Shown: in pieces, positions 1-7,849 of the stretch | Position numbering within the stretch: position 1 is the first letter of the stretch | Layout of the letters: each line of letters starts with the position of its first letter | DNA from: Flavobacteriales bacterium | Lineage (GTDB): Bacteria; Bacteroidota; Bacteroidia; Flavobacteriales_F; PHOS-HE28 | Length of the DNA: 28,799 nucleotides | Direction: 5' to 3' | NCBI GenBank assembly: GCA_016718655.1 | Contig: JADKCV010000038.1 | Location: forward strand, 1-28,799 | The notes under the pieces: model-generated | Seen by the model: only the letters and a program-made list of their open reading frames with translations | What the model was told of the DNA's origin: nothing | Database searches by the model: none | Program-made: the position numbers and the translations under genes

Positions 1-1
1 A

Positions 2-25
2 GTGCTGCGGTTCGTGAAGGAGTGA
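2..25 (+). CDS. possible 3' tail of a gene entering from the left
   Basis: Seven sense codons reading V-L-R-F-V-K-E run from the window edge to a TGA at 23-25, converging on adk. It could be the C-terminus of a plus-strand gene whose body lies outside the window, but so short a run may be chance. No function can be assigned. Confidence 0.2.
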   Translation: MLRFVKE

Positions 26-32
26 GGACGCC

Positions 33-605
33 TCAACCGATGGCCTTCACCAAACGTTCGGTGATCTGGGCCATGGTTCCCACACCATCGATGGACTTGA
101 ACTTGCCTTGGTCGCTGTAGAAGTCCTTGAGGGGGGCGGTCTTCTTCTCGTACTCGCGGATGCGGTTGCGGATCACGGCCTCATCGCGATCGTCACTTCG
201 GCCACTAGTGGCACCACGTCCCAAGAGACGCTTGACCAATTCCTCCTCGGGCACTTCCAAGGCGAACATTGCCACGATGGGTTCGTTCTTGGCGGAGAGC
301 ATTTCGTCCAAGGCCTCCGCTTGGGCGCGGGTGCGCGGGAATCCGTCGAAGATGAAGCCCTTGGCGTCGAGGTGGGCTTCCATCATGTTGCGGATCATCC
401 CGATGACGATGGCATCGCCGACCAATTCACCCTTGTCCATCAATTCCTGGGCTTGCAGACCCAGTTCCGTTTCGGCCTTGATCTCGGCCCGCAGCAGGTC
501 GCCCGTGCTCAGGTGGATCAATCCATAGCGTTCGATCAGGAAGGTGCTTTGCGTGCCCTTTCCAGCGCCGGGAGGGCCGAAAAGGACGAAGTTCAGCTTG
601 CTCAT
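33..605 (-). CDS. adk: adenylate kinase
   Basis: A protein of 190 aa that catalyses AMP + ATP = 2 ADP in the cytoplasm. The P-loop GPPGAGKGTQ is at residues 10-19, followed by the AMP-binding part (STGDLLRAEI), the GFPRT motif and the arginine-rich region GRGATSGRSDDRDE. The length and the missing zinc-finger insertion indicate the short-LID form usual in Bacteroidota. The ATG at 605 is chosen because it begins the conserved MSKLNFVLFG strand. A longer reading frame upstream is an artefact running into hpt. The start overlaps the hpt stop in an ATGA, so the two genes are almost certainly cotranscribed and translationally coupled. Nothing is broken. Confidence 0.97.
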   Translation of the reverse strand: MSKLNFVLFGPPGAGKGTQSTFLIERYGLIHLSTGDLLRAEIKAETELGLQAQELMDKGELVGDAIVIGMIRNMMEAHLDAKGFIFDGFPRTRAQAEALDEMLSAKNEPIVAMFALEVPEEELVKRLLGRGATSGRSDDRDEAVIRNRIREYEKKTAPLKDFYSDQGKFKSIDGVGTMAQITERLVKAIG

Positions 606-1147
606 TTTCCGTGGGATGTGATGCGGTGGATCCCCCGCAAGTTGCGGCCGAGCCCATCGTGATCGAGGCCCATGCCCACCACGAAGACGTTCGGGATGGA
701 AAGGGCCACATGATCGATGGGGACCTGGTGTTTGTAAGCATCCGGCTTGAATAGCAACGTGGCCACGCGCACACTGGCAGGGTGACGGTCGCGCAACAGT
801 TCCAGGATGTGGACGATGGTATTGCCGGTATCCACGATGTCCTCGACCACCACCACGTGGCGCCCCTCGATGCGTTCGTTGAAACCGATGAGGTCCGTGA
901 CAGTGCCGCTGCTGCTGGTACCGTGGTAGCTGGCCACCTTCACGAAGGTGATCTCGCACTCGATGGTGAGGCGCTTGAAGAGCTCGGCGGCAAAGACGAA
1001 TGCCCCATTGAGCACCCCGATGAACAAGGGACGCTCGCCTGCGTAGTGCGTGTTGATCTCGGCGGCCACGCGGTCCACGGCAGCGAGTACCTCCCCCTCG
1101 GAGAGATAGGGCTCGAACTCGAGTTCATGCAAGCGGACGACGGACAT
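602..1147 (-). CDS. hpt: hypoxanthine phosphoribosyltransferase
   Basis: A protein of 181 aa that salvages hypoxanthine or guanine to IMP or GMP using PRPP. The PRPP-binding motif VVVVEDIVDTGNT is at residues 98-110. The LNGAFVFAAEL segment near residues 46-56 and the C-terminal GLDHDGLGRNL stretch are typical of the bacterial HPRT family. The start at 1147 (MSVVRLHELEFEPYL) is preferred because upstream residues in the same frame look non-coding. It is the first gene of an hpt-adk pair with a 4-nt overlap, an arrangement common in Bacteroidota and consistent with shared control of purine nucleotide supply. Confidence 0.95.
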   Translation of the reverse strand: MSVVRLHELEFEPYLSEGEVLAAVDRVAAEINTHYAGERPLFIGVLNGAFVFAAELFKRLTIECEITFVKVASYHGTSSSGTVTDLIGFNERIEGRHVVVVEDIVDTGNTIVHILELLRDRHPASVRVATLLFKPDAYKHQVPIDHVALSIPNVFVVGMGLDHDGLGRNLRGIHRITSHGK

Positions 1148-1172
1148 GGTGGGCGGTGATGCGAATGGGTGG

Positions 1173-1180
1173 CGAAGGTA
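1173..1180 (-). promoter_or_regulatory. candidate -7 box for hpt-adk
   Basis: On the minus strand the sequence reads TACCTTCG, close to the Bacteroidota TAnnTTTG -7 consensus, and ends 25 nt before the hpt ATG. No convincing TTG -33 element was seen at the expected distance, so the call is tentative. Confidence 0.35.
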
Positions 1181-1231
1181 GGGATCGTGCTCATGTACGT
1201 TGGTGATCGAGGGTACACGAAGCGTGTGTGC

Positions 1232-1261
1232 TTGGCCGATCACATCCAACCCCTACTTTCG
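1232..1261 (+). promoter_or_regulatory. promoter of the barrel-HhH genes
   Basis: TTG at 1232-1234 is followed after exactly 19 nt by TACTTTCG at 1254-1261, matching the Bacteroidota -33/-7 arrangement TTG-N19-TAnnTTTG with one mismatch. The box ends 6 nt before the ATG at 1268, so transcription would start at or just before the start codon. Confidence 0.5.
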
Positions 1262-1267
1262 GGGACC

Positions 1268-2098
1268 ATGCGCCGCCTTCTTCCGCTCCTGCTCTACTTC
1301 GTTCATGCATCGGCCTTTGCTGGTGGCGACCACTTGCCCTTGGGTGCCCGTTCCGCTGGCATGGGCTACACCGGACTGACCCACACCGACCTCTGGAGCG
1401 TTCGCTTGAACCCTGCGGGCATGGCGGGCGTGGAACGCCCAGTGGCAGGGTTGCTCTACCAGCAGCACTTTCTCAGCAACGAGCTCGCACAACAAGGTCT
1501 CGCAGCGGTGATCCCGGTGGGCAAGGGGGCCTTCGGAGTGAGTGCCGATCGCTTCGGATATTCGCTCTACACCGAATCGCGTGTGGGTGTCGGTTATGCC
1601 ATGCGCTTCGGGGATGGGCTGCGTGCGGGGATCCAGCTCAATCACGTGGGCATCCGTTTGGGCGAGAACTACGGCAACAGCAGCGCACTGACCGCAGAGT
1701 TGGGAGTGCAGGCCCGATTGACCAAGGAGCTGTGGTTGGGGGCGCACCTCTACAACCCCACACAGGCCCTGCTCGGAAGCACGGGTGAAGGAGGCGTGGT
1801 GGTGGAGGAACGCGTACCGACCCTCTTGCGGGTAGGGCTCACCTACACCTTCAGTACCAAGTTGCAGATGCTCGTGGAAGCGGAGAAGGACATCGACCAG
1901 GCCGAGCGCTTCCGCATCGGCATGGAGTACAACCCGAACAAGGTGCTCTTCCTACGTACCGGTATCAGCACCGGTCCCGTGCAAGCCCACTTCGGTGCGG
2001 GCTTCAGGGTGAAGCAGTTGGACATCGACCTGGCCATGGCGGTCCGTTCACAGCTCGGACCAACGCCTGTCATCGGCATCAACTACCGCTTCAAATGA
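1268..2098 (+). CDS. PorV/FadL-like outer-membrane beta-barrel protein
   Basis: A protein of 276 aa. The signal peptide MRRLLPLLLYFVHASAFAGG is followed by the GARSAGMGYTG and SVRLNPAGMAG motifs near the mature N-terminus. These are typical of the PorV/PorQ and OMPP1/FadL-like barrel proteins of Bacteroidota. The rest is a chain of alternating strands (GFRVKQLDIDLAMAVRSQLG...GINYRFK) ending in an aromatic-rich strand, as in barrels. The ATG at 1268 is chosen because it opens the signal peptide and sits 6 nt after a promoter box. The stop overlaps the next ATG in an ATGA, so it is coupled to the HhH protein gene. Specific transport or secretion role is unknown. Confidence 0.72.
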   Translation: MRRLLPLLLYFVHASAFAGGDHLPLGARSAGMGYTGLTHTDLWSVRLNPAGMAGVERPVAGLLYQQHFLSNELAQQGLAAVIPVGKGAFGVSADRFGYSLYTESRVGVGYAMRFGDGLRAGIQLNHVGIRLGENYGNSSALTAELGVQARLTKELWLGAHLYNPTQALLGSTGEGGVVVEERVPTLLRVGLTYTFSTKLQMLVEAEKDIDQAERFRIGMEYNPNKVLFLRTGISTGPVQAHFGAGFRVKQLDIDLAMAVRSQLGPTPVIGINYRFK

Positions 2099-4269
2099 AC
2101 CTGCGGCGGGTAGGGTGGATCATTGCAGTCAGCATCACGCTGCATGCACAGGCCCAGGTCGACGGCATTCCCAAGGACCTCATCGAACAACGGATCGAAG
2201 CCGCGGTGGAACAGCTGGGGGGTGATGAGAACGTGGACCTCACCAACCTCTTCGAGGTGCTTTCGGATCGCTACAACGACCCCATCGACCTGAACCACAC
2301 CACGGCAGAGGAGTTGAACGCGTTGCTCCTACTGAACGACCTGCAGGTGAGCACGATGCTCCAACATGTGAAGCGTAACGGCAAGCTGCTCAGTTTGTAT
2401 GAGTTGCAGACCATCAACGGCTGGGACGTTCCTACCATCGAGATGGTACGGCCCTTCATCACCGTGCGGGAGAATCCGTTGGGCACCAATGCCTCTCTGA
2501 AGGAGATCCTCAAGCAAGGCAGCCACGAACTCACGGTGCGGAGCACCATGAACATCGAGGAACGGCGTGGCTTCCAAGACCGTAACAATCCGTTCGGACA
2601 GGAGTTCTACAATGCCGATGGCGATCCACTTCCCGACTTCGACAATACCACTGTGCGCGATTCGCTGCGCGACAACAACCGCGTCTACTTGGGCAGTCCG
2701 TTCCGCGTGTACACCCGTTACCGCTTCCGTTACCGGCAGAACATCAGCGTGGGCTTCACCACTGAGAAGGACGAAGGCGAGGAGTTCTTCCGTGGAACGC
2801 AGAAGAACGGCTTCGACTTCTACAGTGCGCACCTCTTCGTACGCGAGGTCGGGCGGCTGAAGGCCCTGGCGGTGGGCGACTACAGTGCACAGTTCGGACA
2901 GGGGCTCACCTTCTGGAACGGACTGGCCTTCGCGGCGAAGAGCAGCTTCAGCATGAATGTGAAGCGCAATGCGGTGGGCCTGGCACCTTACACCAGTGTG
3001 AACGAGAACCTCTTCCTGCGCGGTGTGGCGGCCACGTATGCCTTGGGCAAGCGTTGGGAGGCCACGGGCTTCCTCTCGAGCAAACGCATCGACGGCAATA
3101 CCGCTTCGGCCAACGGAACGGACACCTTGGGAACGGCCATCGAGGAGGTCATCTTCAGCAGCTTCCAGGAGGATGGTTTCCACCGCACCAACCGCGAACT
3201 GGAGAAGAAGGACGCCGTGAGTGAACGCATCGTGGGCGGACACCTGCGCTACAAGCGGCCCAGCTTCAGCATGGGTGTGACCGTGGCGCGGGTGGAGTTC
3301 GATGCCGACCTCCGACGCGCCACACAGCCCTACAACCGGTTCGAGTTCCAGGGCCGTGAGAACACCACCATCGGAGCCGACTGGAACGTGCTGTACCGCA
3401 ACCTCACCTGGTTCGGCGAGGTGGCGCGCAGTGCCAATGGTGGGGTGGCCATGAACACGGGCACCATCATTTCGCTGGACAAGCGCGTGAGCATGAGCCT
3501 GCTGTTCCGCGACTACCGCCGTGACTTCCATGGCCTCTATAGCGTGGCCTTCGCCGAGGGCACGAACCCGTGGAACGAACGTGGGCTCTACACCGGGATC
3601 GAGATCCGGCCCAACCGCCAATGGACCTTCAACGGCTACTTCGACCAGTATCGGTTCCCGTGGTTGCGCTACCTCACCGACGCGCCTTCCGCAGGATCCG
3701 ACTGGTTGGCACAGCTAAGCTGGAAGCCCAGTCGTGGTGTGGAGCTCTACGCCCGGGTGCGTCATCAGGACCGGGCGCGCGACACGGCCGAGGACATCGA
3801 CGGCATCGACCCCTTGGTGCGCGTGGAACAGACGAACTACCGCGTGAACGCCACGTACAAGGTGAGCGATGCCGTTAGCCTGCGTACCCGAGTGGAAACG
3901 GTGGACTTCCAGCGCGGTTCGTCACCCTTGCAGCACGGTGTGCTCATTTATCAGGACCTGGTCCATCGTCCTTTGAGCAGTCCACTGGAACTGAGCCTGC
4001 GCTTCGCCCTGTTCGACACGGATAGCTACGATGCTCGGTTGTATGCTTACGAGAACGAGCTGATCGGCGTGTTCGCCATTCCACCCTATGCGGGTCGCGG
4101 TGTACGGTGGTACTGCATGGCGCGCGTGACGCCGGTGCGTGGGGTGGACTTGTGGGTGCGCTATGGCGCCTTCATCTACCAGGACCTGGACGTCATCAGC
4201 AGTGGGTTGCAGGAAGTGGCCGGCAACCGGCGCAGCGACCTGAAGCTGCAGTTGCGTTGGAAATTCTGA
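2095..4269 (+). CDS. helix-hairpin-helix outer-membrane protein
   Basis: A protein of 724 aa. Residues 1-21 form a signal peptide ending AQAQ. Residues about 63-123 (DPIDLNHTTAEELNALLLL ... LYELQTINGWD ... RPFI) are two ComEA-like helix-hairpin-helix motifs. From about residue 140 to the end the sequence is strand-rich and aromatic, with repeated Arg/Tyr patterns and a C-terminal LKLQLRWKF, as expected for a large beta-barrel. This architecture is widespread in Bacteroidota but has no established function. HhH motifs bind DNA in ComEA, so DNA handling at the envelope is a possibility, not a demonstrated role. It overlaps the upstream barrel gene by 4 nt, implying joint expression. Confidence 0.8.
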   Translation: MNLRRVGWIIAVSITLHAQAQVDGIPKDLIEQRIEAAVEQLGGDENVDLTNLFEVLSDRYNDPIDLNHTTAEELNALLLLNDLQVSTMLQHVKRNGKLLSLYELQTINGWDVPTIEMVRPFITVRENPLGTNASLKEILKQGSHELTVRSTMNIEERRGFQDRNNPFGQEFYNADGDPLPDFDNTTVRDSLRDNNRVYLGSPFRVYTRYRFRYRQNISVGFTTEKDEGEEFFRGTQKNGFDFYSAHLFVREVGRLKALAVGDYSAQFGQGLTFWNGLAFAAKSSFSMNVKRNAVGLAPYTSVNENLFLRGVAATYALGKRWEATGFLSSKRIDGNTASANGTDTLGTAIEEVIFSSFQEDGFHRTNRELEKKDAVSERIVGGHLRYKRPSFSMGVTVARVEFDADLRRATQPYNRFEFQGRENTTIGADWNVLYRNLTWFGEVARSANGGVAMNTGTIISLDKRVSMSLLFRDYRRDFHGLYSVAFAEGTNPWNERGLYTGIEIRPNRQWTFNGYFDQYRFPWLRYLTDAPSAGSDWLAQLSWKPSRGVELYARVRHQDRARDTAEDIDGIDPLVRVEQTNYRVNATYKVSDAVSLRTRVETVDFQRGSSPLQHGVLIYQDLVHRPLSSPLELSLRFALFDTDSYDARLYAYENELIGVFAIPPYAGRGVRWYCMARVTPVRGVDLWVRYGAFIYQDLDVISSGLQEVAGNRRSDLKLQLRWKF

Positions 4270-4284
4270 TGCCACCGCCGGAGC

Positions 4285-4674
4285 ATGGCCCTGCAACACG
4301 TCCGTCTCGATCAACAGAATCCCATCGCCGTGCTCAGCGGATCAAGCATGCCCCGACTGGAGTTCCGACAAGCCTTGTTCCGCACGGAAGCCCCGGGCTG
4401 GCAGCGCCGCTTGTACCCGGCCGCCTTGGTCATCACCACCTCGGCCTTCGATGTGCGCGACCGCACCCTGGCGAAGGACCACCAGAGCATGCGCTTCAGC
4501 CTGCTGTACGATGCCACATGGCCCGATCCGGTGTTCCTGAGGATCCAACGCTGGCCCTATCGTCCGTTGGAGTTGCGCAAGGACGTGCCCGTGGTCTATT
4601 GGACCGTGGAACTTCGCCTGCGCGACCTTCGGTTGGGTCCGGACGAGTGGGTGGAACTGGCGTTCTTGGGATGA
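4285..4674 (+). CDS. hypothetical protein
   Basis: An unrecognised protein of 129 aa, 15 nt downstream of the HhH gene on the same strand and probably in its transcript. It has no signal peptide or membrane segment. It is rich in Arg and Leu, with alternating strand-like stretches (RRLYPAALVITTSAFDV, VVYWTVELRLRDL), suggesting a small soluble beta-sandwich. GGAG a few bases before the ATG is one of the few SD-like sequences in the window. The stop lies one base from the stop of the converging gene. An internal ATG at 4348 is a possible alternative start. Codon use agrees with neighbours. Confidence 0.65.
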   Translation: MALQHVRLDQQNPIAVLSGSSMPRLEFRQALFRTEAPGWQRRLYPAALVITTSAFDVRDRTLAKDHQSMRFSLLYDATWPDPVFLRIQRWPYRPLELRKDVPVVYWTVELRLRDLRLGPDEWVELAFLG

Positions 4675-4675
4675 A

Positions 4676-4882
4676 TCACGGGGCCACCTCCTTCGCACTG
4701 GCACGTTTCTCAGGCAGGAACAGCCCGAGCGTGAGGTAGCCCATCACCGCACCATATCCGGTGCTCGTCCACCAACGCCCCGTGATGGCGCATCCGTTGG
4801 TGCACCCGTACCAGTTCCAGTACGCCCAACCAGCGGCTGCGCCGAGTGCGATGAAGAGGATGTACAAGACTTTCCGTTCCAT
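4676..4882 (-). CDS. DUF6132-like small membrane protein
   Basis: A protein of 68 aa with two predicted membrane helices (VLYILFIALGAAAGWAYW and GYGAVMGYLTLGLFL) flanking the loop YGCTNGCAITGRWW. The Cys-x-x-x-Cys loop between two helices resembles the DUF6132 family of Bacteroidota, often found near rhodanese or thioredoxin genes. The role is unknown. The minus-strand box GACCTTTG ends 4 nt before the ATG. It converges tail to tail with the preceding hypothetical gene. Confidence 0.75.
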   Translation of the reverse strand: MERKVLYILFIALGAAAGWAYWNWYGCTNGCAITGRWWTSTGYGAVMGYLTLGLFLPEKRASAKEVAP

Positions 4883-4950
4883 GGCACAAAGGTCAGGCGT
4901 CCCCTCGGACGCTTCCCGTGACCTTGCTCACACGAAGTTGGAGACGTGTG

Positions 4951-5412
4951 TTACCAGCCCAGCTCGGCCCTGCGCTTCAAGATCCGTTTGGGGGGCTTGC
5001 CAGGCATCGTGAAGGTGATCGGCAGGTTATACTTCACGCGCACAGGCTTTCCGAACTGGTAACCCGGTGTCCAATGCTCCATGGCAGACACCACCCGCAC
5101 CGCTTCCGCATCGAGCAAAGGATGCACACCCCGGAATACCTTCACCTGGGAGACCGAGCCATCCTTCTCCAACACGAAGGTGACCCAGACCTTGCCTTCG
5201 ATCCACTCGTCGCGCGCTTCGGTGGGATACCGCAGTTCCTTCTTCATGAACGCGTAGAACGCCGCTTCGCCACCCGGATACACGGGCATCACCTCGCAGG
5301 TGGTGAGACAGGTGTCGCCATAGCTGGCGACGGGAGAAGCTGTGGTACTGTCGCCTTGAGCACGCAACACGCACACGAGCAAGAGTGCAAGTACCGTGAT
5401 GACCGATCTCAT
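4951..5412 (-). CDS. secreted TonB C-terminal domain protein
   Basis: A protein of 153 aa starting MRSVITVLALLLVCVLRAQ, a signal peptide. Residues about 40-145 form a TonB C-terminal domain: MPVYPGGEAAFYAFMKKELR, then YPTEARD, then GKVWVTFVLEKDGSV, DAEAVRVVSAM and W-TPG. The N-terminal TonB membrane anchor and Pro-rich spacer are missing, so this is one of the common stand-alone periplasmic TonB-C proteins of Bacteroidota rather than the energy transducer itself. The start at 5412 is preferred to an upstream ATG at 5484, which would lie in the divergent gene. Its start is only 32 nt from the divergent deiodinase-like gene, so the two share a promoter region. Confidence 0.85.
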   Translation of the reverse strand: MRSVITVLALLLVCVLRAQGDSTTASPVASYGDTCLTTCEVMPVYPGGEAAFYAFMKKELRYPTEARDEWIEGKVWVTFVLEKDGSVSQVKVFRGVHPLLDAEAVRVVSAMEHWTPGYQFGKPVRVKYNLPITFTMPGKPPKRILKRRAELGW

Positions 5413-5416
5413 GCAC

Positions 5417-5438
5417 CGAAGATCGGGAACTACTTTTA
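5417..5438. promoter_or_regulatory. compact divergent promoter pair
   Basis: The 32-nt gap between two divergent genes holds GATCTTCG on the minus strand (5417-5424), ending 4 nt before the ATG at 5412. It also holds TACTTTTA on the plus strand (5431-5438), ending 6 nt before the ATG at 5445. Each matches the TAnnTTTG box with one or two mismatches. Upstream elements for each gene would have to lie inside the other gene. Confidence 0.4.
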
Positions 5439-5444
5439 CAGGCC

Positions 5445-6206
5445 ATGCGCTTCCTGCTTCCCCTCCTGTTCCTGTTCGCCACACTACCGGCCCGTGCCCA
5501 GTTGAACAACTGGGACCCCTCGTGGTATTCCACAGACAGTGCCTTGGTGTTCCACGACGATCTGGACTACTACCTGAACGCGTACAGCAAGAACGAGATC
5601 AAGGACATGCGGCGCACGGTGAACATCTGGCGTATGAACTTCGACAAGCTCATGCGCCAGACCTTCCGTGAGCTACGGACGTACAGCGAAGGCGGCGGCA
5701 TGGATGCGCGCACCCATGACTTCACCCTGCCCCTGGCCCAACAGGCCGGTACCTATCACCTACAGGGCAACTCCGGTAAGATCCGCGCCTTCATGTTCGG
5801 CAGCATCAGCAATCCCCCGGCACGGGTGCAGATGGACCGGTGGAGCCGGCTGGTGCAGAAGTATGCCAAGGAGGATGTGCAGCTCTTCGTGGTCTATGGC
5901 CGTGAACTGCACCCAGGCGATGGCAAGAACTTCAAGTTGTACCCGCAGCCCAAGAGCGAGTCCGAGAAGATCGCCTATGCGAAGGAGTTCGCTCAGCTGG
6001 GGAAGATGCCCGTACTCATCGATGGCCTCGACGATGCTGTGTACACTGCCTATGGCAAGGCTCCCAATGGTGCCTACCTGGTGGACAAGGACGGGAACCT
6101 GGTGTTCCGGGGCACGTGGGCGGATGCGCGCAAGATGGAGCACATGATCGACACGCTCCTCAAGTGGTACAAGGCGGGCCGGCCGAAGGAGTTCAAGGCG
6201 GAGTGA
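5445..6206 (+). CDS. deiodinase-like thioredoxin-fold protein, catalytic Sec/Cys absent
   Basis: A protein of 253 aa with a signal peptide (MRFLLPLLFLFATLPARAQ). Residues about 100-240 resemble the iodothyronine deiodinase family. The strand IRAFMFGSISNPPAR aligns with the family's FGSCTUPP active-site loop, VVYGRELHPGD aligns with VYxxEAHPxDG, and KAPNGAYLVDKDGNLVFRG with the C-terminal PxxxFVIDxxGxIVYxG part. In this copy the catalytic Sec/Cys position is Asn and the upstream Cys is Ile, so redox chemistry at that site is not expected, although the His of the HP motif remains. The N-terminal 80 residues are helical and unassigned. Function is unknown; a binding role is possible. Confidence 0.75.
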   Translation: MRFLLPLLFLFATLPARAQLNNWDPSWYSTDSALVFHDDLDYYLNAYSKNEIKDMRRTVNIWRMNFDKLMRQTFRELRTYSEGGGMDARTHDFTLPLAQQAGTYHLQGNSGKIRAFMFGSISNPPARVQMDRWSRLVQKYAKEDVQLFVVYGRELHPGDGKNFKLYPQPKSESEKIAYAKEFAQLGKMPVLIDGLDDAVYTAYGKAPNGAYLVDKDGNLVFRGTWADARKMEHMIDTLLKWYKAGRPKEFKAE

Positions 6207-6237
6207 GGGTGAAGTGGTGAATGTCGACGACCCTCAC
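6203..6237. terminator. possible bidirectional terminator
   Basis: GTGAGGGT at 6203-6210 and ACCCTCAC at 6230-6237 form a perfect 8-bp inverted repeat around a 19-nt loop, placed between the stops of two converging genes. There is no T-tract and the loop is long, so the assignment is weak. Confidence 0.3.
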
Positions 6238-6239
6238 GG

Positions 6240-7627
6240 TCACACCTTCACCAACTTCCACTTCCCACGCCGGAACAGCACCGCACTGATGATGGCCAGG
6301 ATGCTTTCACTGATGGGCACGGCGGTGAAGGCGCCTTGTGCGCCCCACCCCAGCCCCGTGCTCAGATACCACGCCAGGGGGATCTGCAGCAACAGGAAGC
6401 AGAACGCGTTCATGTACGTGGGCGTGAGCGTGTCACCCGCACCGTTGAAGGCCTGGGCCAGCACCATGCCATAGCCGTAGAAGAAGTAACCCAAGCAGAG
6501 CGTGCGCAAGGCGGCCACGCCGTATTCACCCAGCTGTTCCCCCTCGCTGAAGAAGCCCACCAGCCCCGGCGCGAAGAGCCAGAACACGGTGGCGATGCCC
6601 ACGAGGTAGAACATATTGTAGTGGCCACACAGCCAAGCCGACCGTTCCGCGCGATCGGGTTGACCTGCGCCCAGGTTCTGACCCACCAAGGTGCTCGCTG
6701 CGTTGGCCATGCCCCACGAGGGCAGCAACGAGAAGATCATGATGCGCACCGCCACCGTATACCCGCCGTGGCGGCACTACCGAACTTGGCCACGATGGAA
6801 CCCAGGAACATCCAACTGATGGAAGGCAGCACGAACTGGATCACACCACCGAGTGACACGCGCACGATGGTCACCATCACTGAGGGCTCCAAGGAGAACG
6901 GGATGCTGCGCAAGGTGATGCGTCCTTGGGGTGCGAAGAGGTGCTTCAACTGGTAGAGCACACCGATGCCACGTCCGGTGGTGGTGGCCACCGCAGCACC
7001 GGTAACTCCGAAGCCCGCCCAGTCGCCGATGCCATGGATCATGATGGGACAGAGGATGATGTTGATGCCATTCGCGAGCATGAGGGAGCGCATGGCCATG
7101 GCCGCATCGCCCGCACCGCGGAACACGGCGTTGATCGCGAACAGCAACAGGATGATCACATTCCCGCCGAACATGATGCGCACGTAATCGGCACCGATCA
7201 CCTGCACCGCGTCCTCCGCGTTCATCAGTCGCAGCAGGGCTTCCGGTGCCAGCAGACCGGGAAGGGCCATCACCACGCCGAGGGCCACGGTCAGGAGCAG
7301 ACCTTGCATGGCGGCGCGCGCAGCACCCTGCGGATCCTTCTCACCCGTACGCCGGGCCACCACACTGGTGATCCCCATGCCCAAGCCCCACGCCACCGAG
7401 TACACCAACGTCAACAGCAACTCGGTCAATCCTACGGTGGCGATCGCGTGTTCGCCCAGCTTGCTCACGAAGAAGATGTCCACAAGCGCGAACACCGCTT
7501 CCATACCCATCTCCAACACCATTGGGATGCTCAAAAGCACGATCGCACGCCGCACGCCGATGCCCGTATAATCGGTATCCTCCCCAGCGGTGAGGCTTTC
7601 CTTGATGATGGCGAACAACTTGCGCAT
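6240..7627 (-). pseudogene. MATE family efflux transporter, one frameshift
   Basis: A multidrug and toxin extrusion family membrane protein, expected to export organic cations with Na+ or H+. The first part, from ATG 7627, reads MRKLFAIIKESLTAGE and then hydrophobic helices typical of MATE (SIPMVLEMGMEAVFALVDIF, TVGLTELLLTLVYSVAWGLG). The reading frame breaks near 6762-6764 in a GGG run, where one base seems missing in the codon before TAT-ACG-GTG. After the break the other frame continues perfectly through the remaining helices (VRIMIFSLLPSWGMANAAST, VGQNLGAG) to a stop at 6240. Corrected length is about 462 aa, normal for the family. A homopolymer sequencing error is as likely as real inactivation. 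Confidence 0.85.
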
Positions 7628-7712
7628 GGCAGCAGAGGACGTTGACGGATAACCCGTCGTTGCCCGGCTCACAAGGTGCGCACTTCCCCCCAATACACCG
7701 CATCCCGCCAGA

Positions 7713-7740
7713 ACCGGGTTGGTCGACCCGGTGGGTCGAC
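7713..7740. promoter_or_regulatory. two overlapping, mutually exclusive inverted repeats
   Basis: GTCGACCC (7722-7729) and GGGTCGAC (7733-7740) form a perfect 8-bp hairpin with a 3-nt loop. ACCGGGT (7713-7719) and ACCCGGT (7726-7732) form an alternative 7-bp hairpin that uses part of the same bases. The site lies between the divergent MATE and OmpA genes, about 90 bp from the MATE start. It could be an operator or a structured leader; nothing else in the sequence decides between these. Confidence 0.4.
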
Positions 7741-7836
7741 GCTACACCGGCTCAGGGGGAATTCAACCCTATACCACCAACCTCCCCCTGTTCAAACCCG
7801 GCCCGATCCTTGCCTGATCACCCCCACACACCCCGG

Positions 7837-7844
7837 TAGCTTTG
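7837..7844 (+). promoter_or_regulatory. -7 box of the OmpA-family gene
   Basis: TAGCTTTG is an exact match to TAnnTTTG and ends 5 nt before the ATG at 7850. A TTG at 7810-7812 is 24 nt upstream, slightly farther than the usual spacing. The predicted transcript start is at or next to the start codon. Confidence 0.5.
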
Positions 7845-7849
7845 TTCCC

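Noticed and set aside
2329..3621. 430-codon minus-strand open frame inside the HhH protein gene
   Set aside because: It is antisense to a well-supported gene in GC-rich DNA and has His/Val/Ala-rich composition with no recognisable domain.
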